NCBI GenBank assembly: GCA_016721385.1
Contig: JADKIE010000009.1
Coordinates: forward strand, 32,996-96,995
Direction: 5' to 3'
DNA length: 64,000 nt
Origin: Chitinophagaceae bacterium
GTDB taxonomy: Bacteria; Bacteroidota; Bacteroidia; Chitinophagales; Chitinophagaceae
Shown: positions 19,784-29,916 of the stretch, piece after piece
How the letters are laid out: every line of letters begins with the position of its first letter
How positions within the stretch are numbered: the first letter of the stretch is position 1
Position numbers and translations under genes: made by a program
The notes under the pieces: generated by a model
Database searches by the model: none
What the model was told of the DNA's origin: nothing
The model's input: the letters and a program-made list of their open reading frames with translations, nothing else

Positions 19784-20845
19784 ATGAAGATGCGTTTGCC
19801 AAAACTTAGTTTGCTTATAATGATAGTGTTAGGTGTTTATTTTGCAGGATGTAAAAAAGATAGCCCTGCGCCAAACCCAACACCAACGCCAACACCCATT
19901 GTAATTACACCGCCTGCAGCCTTTGGGCCTTATGTGGTTGGTTATTTTCCAAGCTACAGAGATCCTGCAACTGTACCCGATGTAAAGTTTAAAATGTGCA
20001 ACGTAGTTAACTACGCTTTTGCAAATGTAAATGCAAGTGGTACGGTTGATGTGTTATCTCCAACAGTACTAATTGCTGTTGCAGCAAAGGCAAGAGTAAA
20101 CAATGCCAAAATATTTATTAGTGTAAGTGGTAATACTACCGATTGGCAAAATATGGCAGCTACAGCAGCAGGGCGTAATACGTTTATAAAAAGCATAATG
20201 GATGTAGCAAGGCAATATAATTTACATGGTGTAGATATCGACTGGGAGTTTCCGAGTACTAGCAATGGTACCGATGTAACTTATACTGCATTAATGAAAG
20301 AGCTTAGCGATAGCTGCCACCGGGATGCTAAATATTATTTAACTGCTGCTTTTACTGCAGGTAAATATGCCGGATCTATAAGAGATGCTATTAAAAATGA
20401 AGTGTTTGGTTATGTAGATTTTTTTAATGTAATGGCGTACGATGATTTTAGCACAACTGTACCATACAAACACCACAGCGATTTAGCATTGGCAAATACT
20501 TGCTTAAACTATTGGTTAAATACAAGGGCTGCACCGGCAAATAAATGTGTGTTGGGCATACCTGCTTATGGAAGGCCAAGCGGTATTACGCAAAGTAACA
20601 CTATACTAACATACAACGGCATTTTAACACAGGGAGGAGATCCGTTAAAGGATAGTGCCATTGTAACTGCAGGAGGGTTTACTAATTACACCATTTATTA
20701 CAACGGTATGTACACTGCTAAAGTAAAAGCAAAAACTGCTATACAACGCTGTAATGGTATTATGATGTGGGAAAAAGGACAAGATAACCACGGAAGCAGT
20801 TCGTTACTAAAAGCGGTGTGTGATACTATTGGAAGAACGTATTAA
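19784..20845 (+). CDS. Glycoside hydrolase family 18 lipoprotein (chitinase-like)
   Basis: 353 residues from the ATG at 19784; an earlier in-frame ATG at 19715 adds 23 residues with no leader character. Lipobox YFAGC (Cys23) and a Pro/Thr linker precede a GH18 TIM barrel. The signature LHGVDIDWEFPS gives catalytic acid Glu155 with Asp151 and Asp153. Further barrel marks are VVGYFPSYRD, FISVSGNTTDW, FNVMAYDDF and GIMMWEKGQD. It would hydrolyse beta-1,4-GlcNAc polymers (chitin or N-glycan cores) at the outer membrane. Frame intact. Confidence 0.9.
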   Translation: MKMRLPKLSLLIMIVLGVYFAGCKKDSPAPNPTPTPTPIVITPPAAFGPYVVGYFPSYRDPATVPDVKFKMCNVVNYAFANVNASGTVDVLSPTVLIAVAAKARVNNAKIFISVSGNTTDWQNMAATAAGRNTFIKSIMDVARQYNLHGVDIDWEFPSTSNGTDVTYTALMKELSDSCHRDAKYYLTAAFTAGKYAGSIRDAIKNEVFGYVDFFNVMAYDDFSTTVPYKHHSDLALANTCLNYWLNTRAAPANKCVLGIPAYGRPSGITQSNTILTYNGILTQGGDPLKDSAIVTAGGFTNYTIYYNGMYTAKVKAKTAIQRCNGIMMWEKGQDNHGSSSLLKAVCDTIGRTY

Positions 20846-20858
20846 CTTTTATATACCG

Positions 20859-21378
20859 TTACTTATTTGTTTTCTTAATAGCATCAAGATAAATTTTCTT
20901 TATGCTGTTTTTTTCTTCGGAGGTACAAATTTTTTCAATTGGAGGCATAAGTTTTATGTTATGCGTTGTTTTGAGTTTTAATATTTCGCCTAAGGCAAAT
21001 GCAGCACTCCAACGTACTACCGTTCCATCATGTTCGGTATTAACTAAAAGATTTTTTTATTGCTTCGTCTAACTTATTGGTAAATAAATGAGCAGTGTTA
21101 CCAATAACTTTTGCACTTTCCCATTTTACTCTTGGCGCTTTTTCGGTAAGTGTTTTTGTTACAAAAGAAAATACAGTTTCATCTGCAATTTTGGGGTTTT
21201 GTTTTGTTGCATATTCTATCGCTTCTATACAAGTTGCTTTTGCTGCATCTTTTAATTTTTCGGCAAAAGCAATAAGTTCATCTGTTGGCATTGAGCCATC
21301 TAACAGCCATTTGCTTATTGTTTCTGTTTTCTCTTTTGGCTTTATTGTTTTATTATTTAAAAGTTCTTCTATTGTCAT
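20859..21378 (-). CDS. HEAT-repeat-like protein; one frame break
   Basis: About 173 residues of alpha-helical repeats. The first 112 residues (ETISKWLLDGSMPTDELIAFAEK, APRVKWESAKVIGNTAHLF) end at a frame break near 21050 inside an A/T run; the next frame continues KLLVNTEHDGTVVRWSAAFALGEILKLK and ends at 20859. Pairs of helices with a W-[ES]-x-A pattern mark HEAT-type scaffolds, as in DNA alkylation repair relatives, but no enzyme residues can be seen. Same strand as, and 14 bases from, the CPBP protease gene. Confidence 0.65.
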
Positions 21379-21392
21379 TTTATAATAATTTA

Positions 21393-22335
21393 TTAAAACA
21401 AGTATACTTTTTTGAGTTTAACCAATGCTCCCAACCAACCACCAATTTCCATAAACCAGGCAATACCAAGATGTACAATTAAACCACCCCAAATACTACC
21501 ACTATTAAAACTTACAATGCCCAATAATAAGCCACCCCAAAAACTACTTATAGCCTCGGCCATAGGCTTGCCTAAATGGATGGCACAATAAAAACAAGCT
21601 ACAGGTATTATACAATGGGTGCCGCAAATATGCATTAACGATAGTATTAAAAACCCCTAAAGAAAAACTCTATGCTTATAAAATCAAAGCCATAACAAAG
21701 TTCGTAAACAATGTAGCGCCATTTTTGTGGCTAAAGAGGTATGGTTTAAAATTTTGCCTTTGGGTACATGGCCAAAAAATCGGGTTGGGTGCTTGCCCAT
21801 GCCAATAGCGGTAGCATTATTAAAAGCATAATTAAATAGGGCTTAATACTGTCTAATGCTTTGGTGCCATAAAAAGGCTGGTTGCCTCTGTCTTTTATAA
21901 ACCAAATTATAAAAACGGGGATAAGCACTACAAATACCCGTACTATCCAATTAATACAGCGTAGCCAAAACAGTTGCTCATCTCCACTCCATTTATTGGT
22001 TATAAGTACCTGATGAAAATCGAAGTTTATTCTAAAAAGAAAAAAGCTGGTGCAAGCAATAAAATTACCCAAAACCAAACGTTGGAAAAATAAGAGCAAT
22101 CTTTAAAAAATAATAACTGCAAAACAAATGCAGTTGCAAATGGAATAAAATATAAAAGATAATAGCCCAAAAAATTACTAAGTTTTGTACGGCCGCCTGC
22201 GGCATACTTACGTTCTAAAAAATGCCAATAGTTAAGATAGATAAGAGTACCAATCAATAACAGTATTATTAAAAAATAATACAGATTAAACTCCTTGTGG
22301 TAAAACTCTTTTATATATTTAAAAATAGCTTGCAT
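21393..22335 (-). CDS. CPBP family intramembrane (CAAX-type) protease; several frame breaks
   Basis: About 314 residues across at least three frames: MQAIFKYIKEFYHKEF...VWFWVILLLAPAFF, then SFFLFRINFDFHQVL...QPDFLAMYPKA, then HTSLATKMALHC, then ELCYGFDFISIEFFFRGF and MHICGTHCIIPVACFYCAIHLGKP. The EFFFRGF segment is the first conserved CPBP motif and HLGIAWFMEIGGWLG lies in the last helices. These are multi-span glutamic endopeptidases of the inner membrane; substrate unknown. The short C-terminal frame (21393-21635) is not a gene of its own. Confidence 0.75.
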
Positions 22336-22537
22336 AATTATTATTACACGAATTTAACGGATTGTACAATTTAAGTGAATTTGTTTTATTACATATGATA
22401 TGTATAGATTTCTCTTTTGTTGAAATAGCAAAGAGTAGGAGCTTTATTAACTGAGTAATTTGCGAAATCTGTGGGCAAAGAAAAAATAAAAACCCCACTG
22501 TAAACACAGCAGGGTTATATTTAAATGAAAACGGAAA

Positions 22538-23362
22538 CTATTTATATACAACCCATTTTCTGTTGTCTTTATCAAACAACCAAACCATATTGTTGGCATA
22601 GGCAAAGTTAAACCTCTCTTGTACCGATGCATCTTCGGGCAGTTTCCACTCTGTAGTATAAACGCCTGTAGCTTTATTATAAAACTCAATTTTTTTATCT
22701 ACTATGTTTAATATGCCAATCTCTGCTTTTGGAATACCCGTATAAATTACAGAGGTAACATTGTATGTATAATTTTCTTCATCAAAAAAGATAGCATCAC
22801 CATCTTTTGTTTTACGCAGCTCAATAGTTTTTTGCTCTTCGCCTTTCATGTTAAATATGGCTACACCGGTTGCATATAAAAAATACACAACATCTTCCTT
22901 TGCATTAAATACACCCAAACTTTGGTCGGTTGGTTGCTTCATAGCATTATCAAATATTTTTTCAGAAGATCTGATTTCAAAATCAACAGGTATTTCGCCT
23001 TTTGCATCTACCGTATATCTAACCCAGCCGCCGCTATCGTAGCAGTTGCCTTCAATGGCTTTGGTTTTTGGGTTATACCATAAGCCACGTAAATCGTTTC
23101 CGGCCTCTGCCTCCGAAATTAATTTGCCTTTAGCATCAAAAATGGCAAAGGGAAAACTGGCATTACCCAACATGGGTATGTAATATTTTTTTGTAATTGG
23201 GTGAAAAACCACACTACCGCCATTACTGCCGCCATCGCCGGGCATTTCTATTTCGGTTACTTTTTTTAAAGTGCGTTTTGCAGGTGCTGCTGTTTTGGTG
23301 GTTTGGGCATTTGCTATGGTTAATACACATAGACTTAAAAGCATTAAGGTTATCCGTTTCAT
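22538..23362 (-). CDS. Secreted beta-propeller-like protein, unknown function
   Basis: 274 residues from MKRITLMLLSLCVLTIANAQ (ATG at 23362); the longer open frame to 23410 adds a non-signal stretch. Repeated beta blades (FAIFDAKGKLISEAE, GVAIFNMKGEEQKTIEL, GILNIVDKKIEFYNK) suggest a small propeller. No active-site motif. It lies 70 bases downstream of obg on the same strand. Confidence 0.65.
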   Translation of the reverse strand: MKRITLMLLSLCVLTIANAQTTKTAAPAKRTLKKVTEIEMPGDGGSNGGSVVFHPITKKYYIPMLGNASFPFAIFDAKGKLISEAEAGNDLRGLWYNPKTKAIEGNCYDSGGWVRYTVDAKGEIPVDFEIRSSEKIFDNAMKQPTDQSLGVFNAKEDVVYFLYATGVAIFNMKGEEQKTIELRKTKDGDAIFFDEENYTYNVTSVIYTGIPKAEIGILNIVDKKIEFYNKATGVYTTEWKLPEDASVQERFNFAYANNMVWLFDKDNRKWVVYK

Positions 23363-23432
23363 TTTATAAAAATTTAGTGCTAAATAACAATATAAACAAT
23401 ACCGTTGCAATACCCTCTACACGGTATATTTA

Positions 23433-24433
23433 TTATACAGATGGTTTGTTTAAAGTTTTCCAAAGCAAATCTTTAAGCTCGGGCAAACCTTGCCCCATTA
23501 CCGATGAAATAAATACATGTGGTATTTTTTTTGGTAATTCTTTTGCAATGGCAGCTTTTAGCTCATCGTCCAACATATCGCTTTTGCTAATGGCAATTAC
23601 AATATCTTTTTGCAGCATTTCGGCATTGTATTCTTCTAACTCTTTGTGTAGTATTTCAAATTCTTTTTTATGATCTTTACTATCGGCAGGTATTAAAAAC
23701 AGTAGGGCCGAGTTGCGTTCGATATGTCTTAAAAACCTGTGCCCCAGGCCTTTTCCTTCGGCAGCCCCCTCAATAATGCCGGGTAAATCGGCAATGCAAA
23801 AACTTTTTCCATCTCTGTATTCAACCATACCTAGCTGTGGTACTAAAGTGGTAAAAGCATAGTCGGCCATTTTCGGTTTCGCTGCTGTAACTACAGATCG
23901 TAAAGTTGATTTTCCTGCATTTGGAAAACCAACCAAACCAACATCGGCCAAAACTTTAAGTTCTAATATTTTCCATCCTTCAACACCAGGTTCGCTGGTT
24001 GTGCATAATCGGGTGCCTGATTGGTAGCAGTTTTAAAATTGCTGTTACCTAATCCTCCACGTCCGCCGTTTAACCAAATTATTTCTTGTCCGTCTTCTAA
24101 AATTTCTGCTTCTACCTCACCGGTTTCTTCATCTCGGGCAATGGTGCCAAGCGGCACTTCTATAATAATATCTTTTCCGTTTTTGCCTGTACTATTGTTT
24201 TTGCTTCCATTCTCACCATCTTCGGCTAATACATTTTTGAAATAACGCAAATGAAGCAAAGTCCATAATTGGGAATTGCCTTTTAAAATAATATGAGCAC
24301 CTCTGCCACCATCACCACCATCGGGGCCGCCATATGCAGTAAGTTTATTACGCATAAAATGCTTACTGCCGGCACCGCCATGCCCACTGTGGCAAAATAC
24401 TTTTATCTGATCTACAAAATTTGATTTTTCCAT
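23433..24433 (-). CDS. obg: GTPase Obg; one frame break
   Basis: About 333 residues. The N-terminal Obg fold is glycine-rich (CHSGHGGAGSKHFMRNK, GGPDGGDGGRGAHIILKG). After QPAN the frame breaks; one G restored near 23987 gives the expected GEPGVEGWKILELKVLADVG. The GTPase motifs follow: G1 GFPNAGKST, G2/G3 ADLPGIIEGA, G4 SKSD, G5 SSV. Ends without the OCT domain, which is usual in this phylum. Obg acts in 50S ribosome assembly and stress control and is essential in nearly all bacteria tested, which argues that the break is a sequence error. Confidence 0.92.
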
Positions 24434-24581
24434 TTATGCTGCAAAGGTCTGTAAGTTTTAACCACAATGGCACAATGGCACAAAGTTTTTTTATTTTGAT
24501 TTAAGATTATATTGCAATACTATAACTGTGATTGTTAAATTTATCGGCTTAATTTTAACTAAACTACTTTTTGTTAGGTAC

Positions 24582-24589
24582 TATATTTG
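24582..24589 (+). promoter_or_regulatory. Possible -7 box
   Basis: TATATTTG is a perfect TAnnTTTG match 25 bases before the ATG at 24614. Confidence 0.4.
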
Positions 24590-24613
24590 TAAAATCTACG
24601 TTAAACAGGTAAA

Positions 24614-24963
24614 ATGAAAAAATTGTACTGGCTTTAATAATAATTATTGCTCTTTCATCTTTTCAAAAAAAGAAAAAAAAGGCTGCAGCCTTACCTGCAT
24701 GTGTGCAAACATTAATTAAAAAGTTTGAAGCAGAAAAAGTACAAAACCCTCCACGTAGTATTTACAGCTATACATACAAAAGTAAAACGGTGTATTATGT
24801 AACAGCGCCTTGCTGCGATTTTTTTACCGATTTGTACGACGAAAATTGTAATCTTATCGGCCATCCCGATGGTGGCTTTACCGGAAAAGGGGATATGAAA
24901 ATGCCCGATTTTGAAAAAGAAAAAAGCAACGAAAAATTAATTTGGACAGATAGCAGAAAGTAA
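24614..24963 (+). CDS. Small secreted cysteine-containing protein (DUF6970-like); one frame break
   Basis: About 116 residues. From the ATG at 24614 the frame stops after 7 codons; one A restored to the A6 run gives MKKIVLALIIIIALSSFQ, a good signal peptide, joined to the domain that starts PACVQTLIKKFEAEK. The domain has three more cysteines (TAPCCDFFTDLYDENC) and HPDGGFTGKGD. I recall similar proteins as DUF6970; that name is tentative. A start at the GTG at 24703 would remove the leader and is less likely. Convergent with the carbonic-anhydrase-like gene, 4 bases between stops. Confidence 0.65.
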
Positions 24964-24967
24964 ACGG

Positions 24968-25558
24968 TTACTTGCTTTGGTTCCAGGTTTTGTAGGTATT
25001 GCTTTGTATTTGTTGGGTAGAGGGTATTTCTGTAAGTGGTTCACATTCTTTTAATGTAGCAAATAAATTTTTTGGTAATTGCTGATATAGCTTTGTGCCT
25101 TCGGTTTTCCAGGCCATCATCTCATCGCTTACATCTTTTATTTTTTTTGCAGGATTGCCAACAATTAAACTTCTGTGCTCAAACACTTCATCGGCTTTAA
25201 TAAAACTTAATGCACCTACAATACATTCATCTCCCAAAATAACGTTATCCATAATAACACTGTTGATACCCACTAAACAATTTTTACCAATAGTAGCACC
25301 ATGTATTACTGCGCCGTGGCCAATATGTGCTCCTTCTTTTAAAACCACTGTAACTCCCGGAAACATGTGTAAAGTGCAGTTTTCCTGCACATTACAACCA
25401 TCTTCAATAATAATTCCCCCCCAATCGCCCCGTAGGGCAGCTCCCGGGCCAATGTAAACAGCGGCGCCAATAATTACGTTACCCGTAACCGTTGCCTGCG
25501 GATGTATAAAGCTGGATGGATGTATAACAGGCTTGTACCCGTTGAATTCGTATATCAT
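24968..25558 (-). CDS. paaY: Gamma-carbonic anhydrase / PaaY-like hexapeptide protein
   Basis: 196 residues, intact. Left-handed beta-helix of hexapeptide repeats (ATVTGNVIIGAAVYIGPG), with metal-binding histidines in CTLHMFPG and HIGHGAVIHGATIG. The length and C-terminal helices (YQQLPKNLFATLKECEPLTEI) match PaaY, the thioesterase that clears toxic oxepin/ring-CoA products in phenylacetate degradation, and it lies at the end of the paa gene run, 15 bases after the aminotransferase gene. Without context, plain gamma-carbonic anhydrase would be the safe call. Confidence 0.8.
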   Translation of the reverse strand: MIYEFNGYKPVIHPSSFIHPQATVTGNVIIGAAVYIGPGAALRGDWGGIIIEDGCNVQENCTLHMFPGVTVVLKEGAHIGHGAVIHGATIGKNCLVGINSVIMDNVILGDECIVGALSFIKADEVFEHRSLIVGNPAKKIKDVSDEMMAWKTEGTKLYQQLPKNLFATLKECEPLTEIPSTQQIQSNTYKTWNQSK

Positions 25559-25573
25559 TGCGTTTTTTATAAA

Positions 25574-26956
25574 TTACTGTAAAAAAGATTTTGCAAACTG
25601 TATAAATGCATCAGCATCTTTTTTTATGCTTACTATACCCAGCGAAACTCTAATGGCTCCACGTAGTTTGCCCAACTCCTTTATCATATCGTAATAATCG
25701 CCGGTTTGATGAGTACTAAAATATTGCACCAACTCTTGTGTGCTAAGGCAATTATTAATTTCATCTATACCGGGGTTACAAAAACATCCTGTACGAATAG
25801 AAATATTTTGTGCATTGGCTTTTGCCTCAACATCCATAAAAGGCAAAAGATTTTCTTTGCTGTCAAAAAAATTCATTAATAAAGTACCACCATGATTGAT
25901 AGTGTTTTTTGGCCCTAAAATATGCACTAAAGCAACGCCATTTGAGTGTTTGAGCGATGCCAACTCATCTAACAAATATTGTGTTAAATGCGTAACGTTT
26001 TGATGAATGTTTTGCAATCCAATTTTTTCGATATGTTGTAAGCCAATTTTTACAGCAGGGATATTTTGATAGTTTACAGTGCCATCTTCAAAACGTTCGT
26101 GTGCATTGGCTAAAATATAACTATCGGCTAATACAGATACCAGTGATACTGTGCCGCCTGCAAACCAGGGCTTTTGCAATTTTGGTAATGCTTTTTTATG
26201 TATTAATAAGCAACCTAAACCTGTTGGGTAACCAAAAATTTTATAGAAAGAAATGGGTACAAAATCGGGTTTTATTTGGCTTAAATCCAACTTATTGGTT
26301 GGTACAAATGCAGCGGCATCCAGCAACACATCCCAACCTAATTTTTTTGCTTTTTCTATTAATGTTAATGGATGCTGTACGCCCGATACATTGGATTGTG
26401 CCGGAAATGCAAGCAGTTTATTTTTACTATCCTTATACTGTACCAATACTTCATCTATGTACTGTGTGTTCATCCTTAAATCTTCAATAAATACAGGACA
26501 ATATTTAATTTGGGCACCTTTATTTTTTGCAAAAACCCTTATGCCATTTACCGAATTGTGGTTATCAAATGTAAGAGCAAATACACTGTTGCTATCAAAA
26601 GGATAGCATTCACCAACAATTTTTAATGCGGCAGATGCATTTTGTGTAAACACACAGCAATAATCTTGTGCAGCATTAAAATAATTAAGAACATAGTTCC
26701 GGGCTTCATCTACATACTTTGTTGCCAATTGCGATGTAGGATTGGTAGAATGCGGATTACCTAAAATAGTATTTTGTAAAAAAGCCATGTGCTCCTGTAA
26801 CTGTACCGAGGAAAAAAGAGAGCCGCCTGTAAAGTCGAGATAAACATGTTGTTGTTCATCTAATTTTGAGTATTCGTTTTTTCTTAACTCCTCAATAATA
26901 AGGTTGCTATTATCTGTATTATTTACAGACAAGGATTGCAATTTAGTATAAGGCAT
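25574..26956 (-). CDS. Class V aminotransferase, molybdenum-cofactor-sulfurase-like
   Basis: 460 residues, intact. PLP-fold type I: GGSLFSSVQLQEHM, GNPHSTNPTS, Asp in LLDAAAFVPT, PLP lysine Lys239 in SFYKIFGYPTGLG, and a C-terminal TGCFCNPG with Cys390 and Cys392. This layout matches the N-terminal domain of eukaryotic Moco sulfurase more than IscS/SufS, but no MOSC domain follows. It would move sulfur from cysteine through a persulfide, or act on another amino acid. It is 89 bases downstream of paaI and 15 upstream of the PaaY-like gene, all on one strand; its part in phenylacetate catabolism, if any, is unknown. Confidence 0.82.
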   Translation of the reverse strand: MPYTKLQSLSVNNTDNSNLIIEELRKNEYSKLDEQQHVYLDFTGGSLFSSVQLQEHMAFLQNTILGNPHSTNPTSQLATKYVDEARNYVLNYFNAAQDYCCVFTQNASAALKIVGECYPFDSNSVFALTFDNHNSVNGIRVFAKNKGAQIKYCPVFIEDLRMNTQYIDEVLVQYKDSKNKLLAFPAQSNVSGVQHPLTLIEKAKKLGWDVLLDAAAFVPTNKLDLSQIKPDFVPISFYKIFGYPTGLGCLLIHKKALPKLQKPWFAGGTVSLVSVLADSYILANAHERFEDGTVNYQNIPAVKIGLQHIEKIGLQNIHQNVTHLTQYLLDELASLKHSNGVALVHILGPKNTINHGGTLLMNFFDSKENLLPFMDVEAKANAQNISIRTGCFCNPGIDEINNCLSTQELVQYFSTHQTGDYYDMIKELGKLRGAIRVSLGIVSIKKDADAFIQFAKSFLQ

Positions 26957-27045
26957 TTGTAATCGTTTGGCTACAAGGTAACAACAAAAATTTGTTTAAT
27001 AAAATGCCTGAATAAACTATTTGTTTACGGTAAGAACAAATGACT

Positions 27046-27483
27046 TTATACTAATTTTTTGTTTGTTCTAAAACAGGTTCCTTTAAATACTGCAACAATA
27101 TGCTCTTTTTGATTGGTAATAGTTATATGATACAAACCTGTGCTTTTGCCATTATGTAATTCTTTTGCTTGGGCAACTAATATATCGTTTACATGTACAG
27201 GCTTTAAAAAATTAATGGAAGTGTCTAAAGCTACTGATAAAACATTACGATTATTGCAGGCAAATGCAAAAGCGCTATCTGCCAAACTAAATGCAATGCC
27301 GCCATGTACTATTCCAAAACCATTAATCATTTCAGGCCTTACCGTCATCTTTATCTTGCTGTAACCTTCTTTTATTTCTGTAACGGATATACCAAGCCAT
27401 TGACTAAATAAATCATGTTGCATCATGTGCGTTACTACATTATTGGCAAGTACATCATTTTTGTTTTGCATATCAGTTTCCAT
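27046..27483 (-). CDS. paaI: PaaI-type hotdog acyl-CoA thioesterase
   Basis: 145 residues (141 from the second ATG at 27471). Hotdog fold with the PaaI core NGFGIVHGGIAFSLADSAFAFACN, where His-Gly-Gly and the following Asp form the active site. It hydrolyses (hydroxy)phenylacetyl-CoA to free CoA from dead-end thioesters. Its start lies inside the end of paaG (11-base overlap, or TGATATG if the second ATG is used), showing translational coupling. Confidence 0.9.
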   Translation of the reverse strand: METDMQNKNDVLANNVVTHMMQHDLFSQWLGISVTEIKEGYSKIKMTVRPEMINGFGIVHGGIAFSLADSAFAFACNNRNVLSVALDTSINFLKPVHVNDILVAQAKELHNGKSTGLYHITITNQKEHIVAVFKGTCFRTNKKLV

Positions 27484-28249
27484 TAAATGTTGGTTTTCTT
27501 TTTTCTAGAAATGCGTTTATTCCTTCGGCATAGTCATTTGTTTTTGCGGCTTGCTGTTGCAATTCGTCTTCTGCATTTAATTGTTGCTCCCAATTATTGG
27601 TAAACGATTTATTTAAAGCTTGCTTGGTTAATGCCAAACCATGCGTAGGCATTTGGGCAAGCGTTGTGGCAATTTTTATACTTTCATCTTCAAAGGTTTC
27701 ATCTGCAAAAACTTTAAAAATCATTCCCATTTTTTCGGCATCGGCAGCACTTACTTTATCGCCCAGCATCATTAATGCACTTGCTTTTTGCCAGCCAATT
27801 AAACGTGGCAAAGTGTATGTTCCGCCACTATCAGGTATTAAACCAATTTTGCTAAATGCCTGAATGAAAGATGCAGATTCTGTAGCAACAACCACATCGG
27901 CACATAATGCAATATTAGCGCCTGCACCTGCGGCTACGCCGTTAACAGCACATACAACAGGCTTTTGTAAATCTCTTATTTTTTTTACAATAGGATTGTA
28001 ATGTTCCGATAATATTTGTGCTATTTCTATTTTAGCCTCCCCAACCAATTCGCCAATATCTTGCCCGGCACAAAAGGCTTTTCCGCTGCCTGTTAAATAA
28101 ACAGCTCTTATTTCATTATTGGAAGCACATTCATCTAACTTACTTTGTAAAAGCAACGCCATTTCTCTGTTAAAAGAGTTAAACTTATCGGGGCGGTTTA
28201 AAGTTATAAAAGCAACTGAGTTTTTTATTTCAAATAAAATAGATGGCAT
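27473..28249 (-). CDS. paaG: Enoyl-CoA hydratase/isomerase, 1,2-epoxyphenylacetyl-CoA isomerase type
   Basis: 258 residues, intact. Crotonase fold: oxyanion hole in KAFCAGQDIGEL and NGVAAGAGANIALCADVV, and Asp140 in IGLIPDSGGTYTLPRL. The PDSGGT form with Asp (not the Glu pair of hydratases) is typical of PaaG, which converts ring-1,2-epoxyphenylacetyl-CoA to oxepin-CoA. In this context that role is likely, although other crotonases share the motif. Followed by overlapping paaI. Confidence 0.85.
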   Translation of the reverse strand: MPSILFEIKNSVAFITLNRPDKFNSFNREMALLLQSKLDECASNNEIRAVYLTGSGKAFCAGQDIGELVGEAKIEIAQILSEHYNPIVKKIRDLQKPVVCAVNGVAAGAGANIALCADVVVATESASFIQAFSKIGLIPDSGGTYTLPRLIGWQKASALMMLGDKVSAADAEKMGMIFKVFADETFEDESIKIATTLAQMPTHGLALTKQALNKSFTNNWEQQLNAEDELQQQAAKTNDYAEGINAFLEKRKPTFNGN

Positions 28250-28352
28250 ACAAGTAAAAATTATTGTTCAAAGATATTGCCTATTTAATTATACTATTAC
28301 TGTTTCAATACAAGTTTTACATCTGTCAAAATAAATAGTGTTACTACAATTT

Positions 28353-29827
28353 TTACTGTACCAGTTTTATATAAAAATTTTGTGCTGTTAAATCAATTGC
28401 CAAACCCGATATGTTTCCAAAAGCAATTTGTATTTGGTTAACTGCACTTACCCTTGCCCATGCAATAAAATAACCAGCTGGCAAAGCTACATCCGGCGAT
28501 ATGGTAACAGTATTACCAAATGCCGCTCCGGTTAAAGTATATGTTACCGTGCCTGTTGAGTTTGTGGCAATGGATGGAGGATCTAAAATTGCTGTTGTTG
28601 AAAGTACAGGATTTTTTAAATTAACCCAAGCGCTACCGGTGTAGGCTTCGGGTGTTGCATTGTCGGTATTATACCGCAGCATTCCTGTATATAAAGTTGC
28701 CGGCCTTTGTGCAGTTGTTCCTGCTGGCAATATCATTGCAGATGTGGAATTGATATCCAATACAGCCCTTGGCCTGTTAGCGAAAATGTCCGTTACCAAT
28801 ACAGAGTCGCCAAAACGATTAGCACCTCTGCTGGTGTAAATGCCGTAGTTTCTATTTGGCCCTGCGGCAGTAACATTACCTAAAAATATACCATAAGCAC
28901 TTCCATCTACTTTATTATTAAAAGCTGTAGACATTGAACTAAGGTAGCCATATACATCTCCATTAACACGAGGTGTTCCTAAAGGAGATGTATAATTAAG
29001 CCTGTTTTGAATACCAACCACCAAACCAATAGTGGTGGCGCTATCACGAATGGATACAGCGTTGTTGATACCATACACCACATCGTGATACCCTTTACCT
29101 CTTATTGTTGAAAGCGTAAGTAATCCATAAGTAGCCGATACAGAATCACGGGCTGCACTTGTTGCAAAAGAACGCATTCCATATAACTCACTTATTCTTT
29201 GTGTGGCTTGTGGCGTAACTGTTACATCGGAAGCCAGGCCAAAATAAGATGCTTCAAAAGGATGACTAAGAGCAAGTGTATCGTTATCAACACTGTAAAT
29301 AGCATATAAATTGGCGCTGTTTAAGTTAGGATATGGCCGTAAATATTTTGATGCTGTTGTTTTAAAAATAAAACGATCGCTGTTTCCTTCATCCAAATTA
29401 AATACGCCGCCTGTGCTGGTAGTATATAATCGGCTATCGGCAAATATCCATTTTTTGGTTCCTGTATTGTAATACAACGAATCTTGATTAGCTAAAGCCC
29501 TTCGAAAAAAAAGTTTTGTAGTAGCAGAATCATAAAACCATTCGCTGCTATCAGCTACAATGGGTTTCCATTGAGCTGCAGGTTGATTGTATTGATAAAT
29601 ACTGTTGGCGCTATTATTAAATACCAACAGCCCATTGGGTGGAGATGCGATGGCATTCATTTGAGTTGCCGTCATACGTGGCAATAAAACCCCCGAGAGG
29701 TATCTTTAAGTTCTAAAACAACTTGAGGAATTATTGCTCCGGTAGAATCTCCAATTTTTACCTGAGCAGTTAATTCAAAAGTTAAAAGTAGTAAAATAAG
29801 TAGTGATAAGGAATGTTTACGGCACAT
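28353..29827 (-). CDS. Secreted surface/tail-fibre-like protein; one frame break
   Basis: About 491 residues. Start at 29827 (MCRKHSLSLLILLLLTFELTAQ). One G restored to the G5 run at ~29691-29695 joins ELKDTSRG to VLLPRMTATQ. This opening (VKIGDSTGAIIPQVVLELKDTSRG, LLPRMTATQMNAI, PNGLLVFNN) is the motif shared by many Bacteroidota exported proteins that carry a trimeric, phage-tail-like body. The middle is beta-repeat, with LYTGMLRYNTDNATPEAYTG near the end. No T9SS sorting domain is seen. It sits between paaD and paaG on the same strand, 89 bases after paaD. Confidence 0.65.
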
Positions 29828-29916
29828 AAAATAAGTTTTAGTAAATATCGTACTTATTAAACTTATTTATAAACTAACTACAGATTTGTGATTTACTTGT
29901 TAAGAAGTGCAGCTAA

